This document shows positions 6,769 to 12,121 of a DNA stretch of 13,029 bases, one piece after another (position 1 is the first letter of the stretch; each line of letters opens with the position of its first letter). The translations under genes were made by a program, and so were the position numbers. The stretch is from Clostridia bacterium. Lineage in GTDB: Bacteria > Bacillota > Clostridia > Oscillospirales > Acutalibacteraceae. The stretch lies in NCBI GenBank assembly GCA_017549905.1, contig JAFYNC010000134.1, forward strand, positions 1 to 13,029. Direction: 5' to 3'. The notes beneath the pieces are model-generated. The model searched no databases. It was not told the DNA's origin and saw only the letters and a program-made list of their open reading frames with translations.

Positions 6769-8115
6769 TTAAATTATTCCGATACCATTAATATCACAGA
6801 AGTTTTTGATAATCTCTGTGTTATCGCCGTAAGAAATAATATAATGCTGACACATAACATTTTGCGCAAATTTTTCGACATCATCTATAAAGATTTCAAG
6901 ACCTGGCAACTGCGGTGCGGGTTGTGTCCAACCTGCTTCTTCCCACTTAGGAGGAGTTTTGCCCTCGCCTGTGAGCATATGCATATAATATTTACCATCT
7001 TCATAGAAAAGACGGCACATAGTAAGCTCGCCTGTTTTAACCTTTGAAACGTTAAGGATACCTTCAGATAATTCACCGAAAGCAGCAGGCATAACAGTTG
7101 TATCACCCATTGTTACTTCCTTCGGAATATAGTCAGGCACACCAGCAATAACGCTGTTCTGGAAAAATTCATAGAACTCTAAGTATGCTCCGCACTGACC
7201 TGTAAGTGCTTTTACTATTAACTGTGTAACATTACCGAGACAGTCATTTTCAGGGATAGTTGAAACACCCTCGCAGTCAGCAAGTAGCATAAAGATAGGA
7301 GCGGGAGGGAAACCTAAAAGCTTCTTCATACCGTCAACATCTTTTAAAGAAATTGCTTTGTAACCGCGTTCGTCAATAAGTGACTTGATAGCAAGATAAT
7401 AACCTGCTGCCATTTCCATACCCTCGCGCTTTGCGGGTTTTAAGAAATTCCACTTTGACATAACATTATCAATAACCTCTGCCTTTTGCTCAGCAGTTAT
7501 ATTATCATATCTCTGTTTAATTTCGAGCATTTCAAAGGTTTCGATTTCGGGACCGATTTCGCGTTTTAATGAACTTCCGTCATAAAGAGTGCCGTAAAGA
7601 TTCATATCGCGGTAGCCAGCCATACCAACACGAGCAAAACGAAGCTCCTTAGCGGCAGATGCAGCTTTTGCATAGTCTGCAACCTTTTTAGAATTAGAAG
7701 GAAGACCTATAATATCATAAACATATTTGAAGGTGTACCCTAAATCTCTGAATGTTTTGCGAAGAGCAGTTGTACCTGCTTGGTCAGCAGTAGTAACTAT
7801 TCTGTCATCTTCTTTCCATCCGCAAAGTCCCCATAATACCATAGGAATATGGCGATACTTTTCTGTCACCTTTACAACTGCGTGGGTTGGAATCCAACCT
7901 GCAATGCAAACTACCATACAGTCAAAATCTTGACCTTCTAAAGCTTTATAAGCCTTAGCAATATCCTTTTCCTCGTAATCATCAGTTACGGGATACACGC
8001 TCACAAGGTCAAGACCCTCTTTTATAAGAGATTCTTCAGCAGCTTTACACTTATTAACAATAATATCAATAGGTGTATTAACCTCGCCAAAACCTACAAA
8101 TGCGATTTTACTCAT
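6769..8115 (-). CDS. L-fucose/L-arabinose isomerase-family protein
   Basis: A 448-residue member of the L-fucose/L-arabinose isomerase-like superfamily (COG2407 type), which interconverts aldoses and ketoses with a divalent metal. The N-terminal part is Rossmann-like (KIAFVGFGEVN, 3-13; DCMVVCIAGWIPTHAVV, 65-81; PMVLWGLCGW, 91-100). The C-terminal part holds the likely metal ligands: E282 in ADCEG, an acidic residue in YLEFYEF (E313 or E316; many relatives have Asp) and H424 in QHYIISYGD. The substrate cannot be read from sequence. Its ATG overlaps the stop of the FGGY kinase gene (ATGA), with GGAGGA about 9 nt upstream, so the two are translationally coupled. In this operon it probably converts the incoming aldose to the ketose used by the kinase or aldolase. 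A sulfoquinovose isomerase role was considered but the partner genes are missing. Confidence 0.85.
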   Translation of the reverse strand: MSKIAFVGFGEVNTPIDIIVNKCKAAEESLIKEGLDLVSVYPVTDDYEEKDIAKAYKALEGQDFDCMVVCIAGWIPTHAVVKVTEKYRHIPMVLWGLCGWKEDDRIVTTADQAGTTALRKTFRDLGYTFKYVYDIIGLPSNSKKVADYAKAASAAKELRFARVGMAGYRDMNLYGTLYDGSSLKREIGPEIETFEMLEIKQRYDNITAEQKAEVIDNVMSKWNFLKPAKREGMEMAAGYYLAIKSLIDERGYKAISLKDVDGMKKLLGFPPAPIFMLLADCEGVSTIPENDCLGNVTQLIVKALTGQCGAYLEFYEFFQNSVIAGVPDYIPKEVTMGDTTVMPAAFGELSEGILNVSKVKTGELTMCRLFYEDGKYYMHMLTGEGKTPPKWEEAGWTQPAPQLPGLEIFIDDVEKFAQNVMCQHYIISYGDNTEIIKNFCDINGIGII

Positions 8116-9527
8116 AATATTTTATCCTCCGCACTTAAAAAATTTTTATAACACTCGGTATAATCCGTACCTGACGGAGTGTATACCTTTTTGATTTTAA
8201 CAATATTTTTGCAAATGCTCTTAACATCACTGTAAATACCGACGCCCACACCTGCAAGTATTGCAGAGCCAAGGCAAGCGGTTTCATTGTTTTCGAGTAT
8301 TGCAATTTCTTTACCGGTCATATCTGCTTTAATCTGACACCAAAGCGGACTGCTCGAGCCACCGCCCATTGAACGTACTTGATCACAGGTAACGCCTAAG
8401 TAATCAAGGTTAGCTTTAAGCATACAAGCAACTGCTTCTAAAATACTTCTTACGGCATGTCCTCTCGTGTGCTCCATAGTAAGACCTAAAAATGCGCCCT
8501 TTGCATCAGGATTATATTTAGGCATTGTAGAGCCGCAGAGATAGGGAAGGAATACTAAGCCGTTGCTACCTGCCGGAATATTTTTTGCAAGTTCATCAAG
8601 TTCTTTAAAACCAAAGTTTTCACAAAAATTGTTTTTAAACCACTTGAGAGCGATGCCGGCAGTAGGTGTCCAAGAAAGAAGGCAATATTTACCGTCATAA
8701 TTCTTATGACAAGGCACAATGCTATCAGGATTAAAGTCAGGCACAGTATCAGTGGGGGCAAAAACCACCATAGTAGTACCTGTCATTTCACTAACAACGC
8801 TCGAGTCGGTAATGCCGGCACCAATAGCGCCTGCAATCTGGTCAATGGCACTTGTAACAACTGCTACGCCGTTATATTCACCGATTTTCACACCGCTGTC
8901 GCAAAGTGTTGGAAGCCATTCTTTTTCGGCACCGATGAATTGGAGCATTTCATCCCACCAGCAGTCGTTCTTAATATCGTAATAGATGGTTGAAGACTGC
9001 AATGTTTTTTCGGTAACAAACTCGCCTGTAAGCTTATAAAGCAAATAATCCTCAAGTAAAAATACCTTTTTAATTTTATTATGTATTTCAGGTTTGTTTT
9101 GCTTAATCCATAAAAGCTTTGCGGCAGGCCAAGTGGCTGTAATTTCAGGCTGACCTGTGATTTCGTAAACACGCTTTGTGCCAAAGTGAGCCTTAATTTC
9201 GTCTGCTTGTTTTGCAGCGCGGTTATCAAGCCAAACAATAGCATTCATTAAAGGATTATCATTTTCATCGGTCACAATAAGAGTTTCACACTGAGTATCA
9301 ATTGAGAAAGCTGAAATTTCCAAGCCTTCTGAAACTTCTTCGTAAGCTTCTTTAAAAAGCTTCACATAATCATCAGCGGGGAATTCTACCTCGTCACCCG
9401 AAACTATAAGCGTATAATCCTTAGTGGCGGATTTTATCATATTACCTTCAGTATCAAAAACGGCACATTTAAGTGAGGTTGTGCCTATATCTGCACCTAA
9501 AAGGTATTTCTTATTTGTTTCTTTCAT
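8112..9527 (-). CDS. FGGY-family sugar kinase (xylulokinase-like)
   Basis: An ATP-dependent sugar or polyol kinase of about 471 residues. The N-terminal actin-like ATPase motif is LLGADIGTTSLKCAVFD (about 10-25); the sugar-side motifs are IVWLDNR (about 97-103) and the catalytic Asp in SAIDQIAGAIGAG (about D229); the C-terminal nucleotide site is MGGGSSSPLWCQIKAD (about 387-402) and ETACLGSAILAGVG. The overall layout is closest to xylulokinases, but FGGY members differ widely in substrate (xylulose, ribulose, fuculose, erythrulose, glycerol). Two adjacent ATGs (9530, 9527) are possible; the second is 6 nt from AAAGG and is preferred. The start lies within the end of the TIM-like gene (overlap 17 nt) and the stop overlaps the next gene, so this is the centre of a coupled operon. 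It probably phosphorylates the ketose made by the fucose-isomerase-like enzyme. Confidence 0.9.
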   Translation of the reverse strand: MKETNKKYLLGADIGTTSLKCAVFDTEGNMIKSATKDYTLIVSGDEVEFPADDYVKLFKEAYEEVSEGLEISAFSIDTQCETLIVTDENDNPLMNAIVWLDNRAAKQADEIKAHFGTKRVYEITGQPEITATWPAAKLLWIKQNKPEIHNKIKKVFLLEDYLLYKLTGEFVTEKTLQSSTIYYDIKNDCWWDEMLQFIGAEKEWLPTLCDSGVKIGEYNGVAVVTSAIDQIAGAIGAGITDSSVVSEMTGTTMVVFAPTDTVPDFNPDSIVPCHKNYDGKYCLLSWTPTAGIALKWFKNNFCENFGFKELDELAKNIPAGSNGLVFLPYLCGSTMPKYNPDAKGAFLGLTMEHTRGHAVRSILEAVACMLKANLDYLGVTCDQVRSMGGGSSSPLWCQIKADMTGKEIAILENNETACLGSAILAGVGVGIYSDVKSICKNIVKIKKVYTPSGTDYTECYKNFLSAEDKIL

Positions 9528-10215
9528 CATAAGCCTTTCTTACAGCAGCCATCATTTCTTCAGCCATAGCAGCAGGGTCTTCTGCTTTGCAGATGCCGCT
9601 TGAAGAACCTGAACCGTCAGCGCCTGCCATAATGATGTTGTAGCAGTCGTTACCACAGCTAATACCTGCTGATGGCAATACCATTATTTCGGGATTAACC
9701 TTTTTAACGAGGTCAATACAAGCGTCAACATATTCTCTGCCAACTGCAATACCTGTGCCTATAAGTTCGCTTGGCTCTGCAACCAATATATTAGGATTCA
9801 TTTCGGCAATAGCTTTAATTTCATCCTCTGTATCAGCGCAAACTATTGTAGCTAAACCTACCTCGTCAGCACGTTTGATAGCTTCCTTAACCTCATCAAG
9901 AGTTAATTTGCATTCAGCGTGGTTAAGCATAACGCCTACGGCACCTGTTGCTTTTACAGCTTCGGGAAGAATTGTACCCATACCACGACCTACCGGAATA
10001 CTATCCATATGCTGTGAATAAACGTGGATTCTGTCAGATGTATTTTCGGCAATAAGACGTAAATCAGTTGTCTGAACGTCTGCAATAACATCCATATCAT
10101 ACTTCTGAGCAAAGCCGTCAATTTTCTTCATAAGTTCGAGTAATTCCTCGCCATATAAATAGGCTTTAGGACCAAACTCGAAAAAAGGAGTTGAAATTTT
10201 ATAATTTTTAACCAT
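9511..10215 (-). CDS. Triosephosphate isomerase-like protein (archaeal-type, short)
   Basis: A 234-residue TIM barrel close in length and motifs to archaeal triosephosphate isomerases (about 225 residues) rather than the usual bacterial 250-residue TpiA. The electrophile His is H69 (VYSQHMD), NHAE (98-101) matches the archaeal NHSE, the catalytic Glu is E147 in VAEPSELIGTG (loop 6), and phosphate-binding loops are AGISCGND (183-190) and GADGSGSSSG (198-207). The N-terminal lysine motif is changed: instead of N-F-K-x-Y it reads F-G-P-K-A-Y with K17. Related TIM-like proteins in sugar operons isomerise tetrulose phosphates (the EryH/LerI type), so a C4 or other substrate is as likely as dihydroxyacetone phosphate. 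GAGGG lies 9 nt before the ATG. It sits between the UPF0047 gene and the FGGY kinase and overlaps the latter. Confidence 0.85.
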   Translation of the reverse strand: MVKNYKISTPFFEFGPKAYLYGEELLELMKKIDGFAQKYDMDVIADVQTTDLRLIAENTSDRIHVYSQHMDSIPVGRGMGTILPEAVKATGAVGVMLNHAECKLTLDEVKEAIKRADEVGLATIVCADTEDEIKAIAEMNPNILVAEPSELIGTGIAVGREYVDACIDLVKKVNPEIMVLPSAGISCGNDCYNIIMAGADGSGSSSGICKAEDPAAMAEEMMAAVRKAYDERNK

Positions 10216-10232
10216 CTTAAATTTCCCTCAAA

Positions 10233-10853
10233 TTATCTTTTCTGTTGGAGATCGAAGCGACTATCGTATGCTTTTTCTTCGTCTGTGAATTTACGTAATG
10301 TGTTAATAACTTCGCCATTGTTCCACTTTCTGTCGATTTCAGCATCGCCAATACCCATAACGGTTACGTTAACCTGGCGACGACGTGCACGAACATGATC
10401 CCAGTCAATGAAGTAAACGTGTGCGAATTCGCCACCGTCTAATTCACCATCTTTAATTGTCATAGTTTCGCTTCTGCCGAAGAATACAGAACGAAGATGT
10501 CCGTCAGTGTTCATACTTGTATAGTTGCCGGGTTCGTTAACATAGCGGCCAAACTGTGCATGGATAGGACCGGGATGACGATAATCGCCTTCGTTTGTAT
10601 AGTCGGGAATTAACTTTCTCATAATGTCGAGAAGGTCGTGTTGTAAATATTCAAGGTCAAATGAATCAATATCATGTGAGCATTCCTGAACCATAACTGA
10701 GCAGGTTGTGTGGTGAGAAGCGATTGTTACTGTACCGTTTTTAACACCTGATGCTCTAACGATTTCAACGATTTCTTTTGAAATGTCGTGGAAGGTGGGT
10801 ATCCAACCTCTTGACTGTAACTCTAACTCTTTTTGAAAAAATTTAAATTCCAT
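10233..10853 (-). CDS. UPF0047/YjbQ-family protein, enlarged form
   Basis: A 206-residue protein of the UPF0047 (YjbQ) family, whose usual members are about 130-140 residues and have weak thiamine-phosphate synthase activity in vitro but no settled role. The conserved core is present: HHTTCSVMVQE (47-57, H48 the family His), IPDYTNEGDYRHP (82-94), TDGHLRSVFFGRSE (116-129, H119) and DGELDGGEFAHVYFIDWDHVRARRR (positions 135-159). Two parts are extra: an insertion of about 20 residues (HAQFGRYVNEPGNYTS, 98-113) before the second His block and a charged C-terminal tail of about 36 residues. The start is the ATG at 10853, 7 nt after GGAGGA; an upstream TTG at 10868 lies over that ribosome site and is rejected. 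It is the second gene of the sugar operon, 33 bp after the SIS gene. Confidence 0.85.
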   Translation of the reverse strand: MEFKFFQKELELQSRGWIPTFHDISKEIVEIVRASGVKNGTVTIASHHTTCSVMVQECSHDIDSFDLEYLQHDLLDIMRKLIPDYTNEGDYRHPGPIHAQFGRYVNEPGNYTSMNTDGHLRSVFFGRSETMTIKDGELDGGEFAHVYFIDWDHVRARRRQVNVTVMGIGDAEIDRKWNNGEVINTLRKFTDEEKAYDSRFDLQQKR

Positions 10854-10886
10854 TTTTGTTTCCTCCAAAATTTTTAATTTTATTTT

Positions 10887-11480
10887 TTATTTGTTGAGTC
10901 GTTCGCCCACTGCACCGCCTGGATGCACCAAAGCAAACTGCTCATTTTTGAAATTTGTTTCTTCCATAAGTGCAGTTTGAAGCACATGGAAAATTACTGC
11001 AAGTGAGGTTGAAGATGTAGTTCCCTGACAGTTATATTTATCTGTTTCACGGTTTACATACTGCTTCAAAACAACATCTGCTGAAATTGCCAATGGAGAT
11101 TCAAGGTTTTCGGTAATTGTAATAACCTTAACGCCCTTTGCTTTGCAAATATCAAGTATTGGCAAAAGTTCTTTTGTTTTGCCGCCGCGAGAAGCAAAAA
11201 CACATACATCGCCTTTTTGCAAAAAGCCTGTTCCTCCGTGCACCGCTTCAGCAGGTGATATAAATCTTGCGGGTTGGTCAATACAGCACATAAGGTGTGT
11301 AAAATGCTGACAGATAATTCCGCTATGTCCACAGCCTGTAGCACCAATACGCTCAGCGTTTTTAAGTAATTCAACTGCTTTAGAAAATGCATCCTCATCA
11401 AAATAATTTTGCATTTCATTTATGCATTCACACTCGATTTTATAAACTTGTTTTGCGAGTTGTAATGATTCATTTTTCAT
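10887..11480 (-). CDS. SIS-domain sugar-phosphate isomerase (KdsD/KpsF/GutQ-like, no CBS domains)
   Basis: A 197-residue single SIS domain most like the arabinose-5-phosphate isomerase group. Visible motifs: GCGHSG (50s region, the phosphate-binding loop; usual form GxGKSG, so the Lys is replaced by His at about 52), SPAEAVHGGTG (75-85, family HPAEAxHGDLG, H81), FASRGGKTKELLPIL (95-109), TENLESPLA (123-131), GTTSSTS (153-159) and HPGGAVGERL (186-195, family HPGGALGRRL). The two C-terminal CBS domains of KdsD and KpsF are absent, as in some short homologues. It probably interconverts an aldose phosphate and a ketose phosphate. The start at 11480 has GGAGGGA three to nine nt upstream (11490-11484); an earlier in-frame ATG at 11504 has none. 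First gene of the operon, behind the promoter at 11555-11583. Confidence 0.85.
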   Translation of the reverse strand: MKNESLQLAKQVYKIECECINEMQNYFDEDAFSKAVELLKNAERIGATGCGHSGIICQHFTHLMCCIDQPARFISPAEAVHGGTGFLQKGDVCVFASRGGKTKELLPILDICKAKGVKVITITENLESPLAISADVVLKQYVNRETDKYNCQGTTSSTSLAVIFHVLQTALMEETNFKNEQFALVHPGGAVGERLNK

Positions 11481-11554
11481 AATATCCCTCCGTTCAAAAA
11501 CCAATTAACATTGCTGTTTGTTTGGCTTATTTAACCATATTTCTACATTCTATA

Positions 11555-11583
11555 ATTTTACACTATCATTATCTAAAGGTCAA
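11555..11583 (-). promoter_or_regulatory. Promoter of the seven-gene sugar operon
   Basis: Minus strand: -35 TTGACC (11583-11578), exact 17-bp spacer, -10 TAAAAT (11560-11555), each 5/6 to consensus. Upstream (11584-11640) is a very A+T-rich stretch that could act as an UP element. The predicted leader is about 65-70 nt. No LacI-type CG-centred palindrome is seen in 11481-11640; only a poor TGGTTA...AAGCCA symmetry near 11522-11537. Confidence 0.72.
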
Positions 11584-11709
11584 CAGAATTTTTGTTTTTT
11601 ATATATTTTTTTAATATTTATATATAACAGTAATTTTTATACAATAAAAAGTGCATAAAATGTGGCTGAGGAAGTCTTTTTTACGCCTTGTTCGATTCCC
11701 ATCTATATT

Positions 11710-11749
11710 AAAAAGAGAAATCGCACCTAAAGGCACAACTTCTCTTTTT
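11710..11749. terminator. Hairpin after the tRNA-Gly 3' remnant, possible terminator
   Basis: Perfect 10-bp AT-rich stem (11710-11719/11740-11749) with a 20-nt loop. On the minus strand it directly follows the tRNA-like CCA end, the place where a tRNA terminator would be, and its 3' arm ends in a T run. It would also stop transcription from the truncated regulator gene before it reaches the sugar operon promoter. Confidence 0.5.
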
Positions 11750-11924
11750 GGAGCGGGTGATGGGAATTTGTCTCGGCACTGCCGTTAGGAACGTAGTGCA
11801 GCTCGTCAATGGCTTTCCACACCTTTGCGCGCACTTCCTCGCGCACGTCGGGATGGTTGTTTATAACCCTTGAAATAGTGGTTATTGAAACACCGCTATA
11901 TTTGGCAACATCTTTAATGGTCAT
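11727..11924 (-). pseudogene. Truncated LacI-family transcriptional regulator (DNA-binding domain only)
   Basis: Sixty-five codons remain. Residues 1-55 are a standard LacI/GalR N-terminus: TIKDVAKYSGVSITTISRVIN (helix-turn-helix, 2-22), then NHPDVREEVRAKVWKAIDELHYVPN with the start of the hinge. LacI proteins are about 330-340 residues, so the whole effector-binding domain is missing. From about residue 54 the frame reads through the tRNA-Gly 3' fragment (NSHHPLQ) and the hairpin, ending at TAG; these last residues are not protein-derived. The start has AAAGGT 7 nt upstream and a promoter and operator ahead of it, so expression signals are intact. It is most likely a remnant; a stable DNA-binding minidomain is possible but would lack the normal dimer interface. 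It may once have controlled a sugar operon. Confidence 0.8.
11749..11767 (-). tRNA. tRNA-Gly 3'-end fragment (partial, not a functional tRNA)
   Basis: The minus strand reads ATTCCCATCACCCGCTCCA: the last T-loop bases, T-stem 3' strand (CCCAT), acceptor 3' strand (CACCCGC), discriminator T and encoded CCA, as in bacterial tRNA-Gly. No 5' acceptor strand, D-arm or anticodon arm lies upstream; that space is occupied by the lacI-type coding sequence. It is a remnant or attachment-site duplicate. Confidence 0.6.
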
Positions 11925-11972
11925 AACTTTTACCTTTGAAAATACGGTGGAAAAATGTTTGAAAACGTCGAA

Positions 11973-11988
11973 CTGAAAACGTTTTCAG
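11973..11988. promoter_or_regulatory. Perfect LacI-family/cre-type operator
   Basis: CTGAAAACGTTTTCAG is a perfect 16-bp palindrome with a central CG, the form bound by LacI/GalR proteins. Its inner 14 bases also fit the CcpA cre consensus TGWAANCGNTNWCA at every position. It lies 48 bp before the regulator start and just downstream of its -10 box, the position for autorepression or catabolite repression. A half-site (GAAAACGTCG) follows at 11961-11970. Confidence 0.85.
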
Positions 11989-11997
11989 TCGTGTACA

Positions 11998-12026
11998 AAT
12001 ATATTTAACTATATTATTGTGCGCAA
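11998..12026 (-). promoter_or_regulatory. Promoter of the truncated lacI-type gene
   Basis: Minus strand: -35 TTGCGC (12026-12021), 17-bp spacer, -10 TATATT (12003-11998). The operator palindrome begins 9 bp downstream of the -10, so a bound repressor would block initiation. Confidence 0.5.
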
Positions 12027-12074
12027 AATTTATGAAATATGCACATTGTTCAACTAAAATTTCTTTCAAGAAGA

Positions 12075-12105
12075 CGAAAAAATCCCAAGCAAACTGCTTG
12101 GGATT
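12075..12105 (-). terminator. Rho-independent terminator after the SGNH hydrolase gene
   Basis: Perfect 11-bp stem AATCCCAAGCA (12081-12091)/TGCTTGGGATT (12095-12105) with a 3-nt loop. Read on the minus strand it is followed by a T run (12080-12075). It lies 16 bp past the hydrolase stop codon and separates it from the regulator promoter. Confidence 0.9.
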
Positions 12106-12121
12106 AGTATTTTACGGAATA

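Larger units (their letters stand above)
11690..11767. repeat. Nested inverted repeat bounded by tRNA-like T-arm segments
   Basis: ATTCCCATC (11695-11703) and GATGGGAAT (11759-11767) form an outer 9-bp inverted repeat. Inside it, AAAAAGAGAA (11710-11719) and TTCTCTTTTT (11740-11749) form a perfect 10-bp stem around a 20-nt loop. The left arm extends to GTTCGATTCCCATC, a canonical tRNA T-arm sequence. It may be a folded mobile or dispersed repeat, or a terminator beside a tRNA scar; copies elsewhere cannot be checked here. Confidence 0.6.

Noticed and set aside
6769-9530. Sulfoquinovose degradation (sulfo-transaldolase type), suggested by an isomerase and a small transaldolase together
   Set aside because: No sulfoquinovosidase, sulfolactaldehyde dehydrogenase or reductase, or sulfonate exporter is present, and a kinase is not needed in that route.
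10854-10868. TTG start for the UPF0047 gene at 10868
   Set aside because: The TTG lies over the GGAGGA ribosome site that serves the ATG at 10853.
11522-11537. TGGTTA...AAGCCA symmetry in the sugar operon leader as an operator
   Set aside because: Only four of six positions match in the two arms; not distinguishable from chance.
11637-11702. A 21-codon minus-strand ORF as a real small gene
   Set aside because: It has no ribosome site and starts inside a palindromic, tRNA-like segment; there is nothing to support translation.
11651-11703. A complete tRNA on the plus strand (GGCTGAGGA D-arm-like followed by GTTCGATTCCCATC)
   Set aside because: No acceptor stem pairing, no anticodon arm, and only about 20 nt between the D-arm-like and T-arm-like parts.
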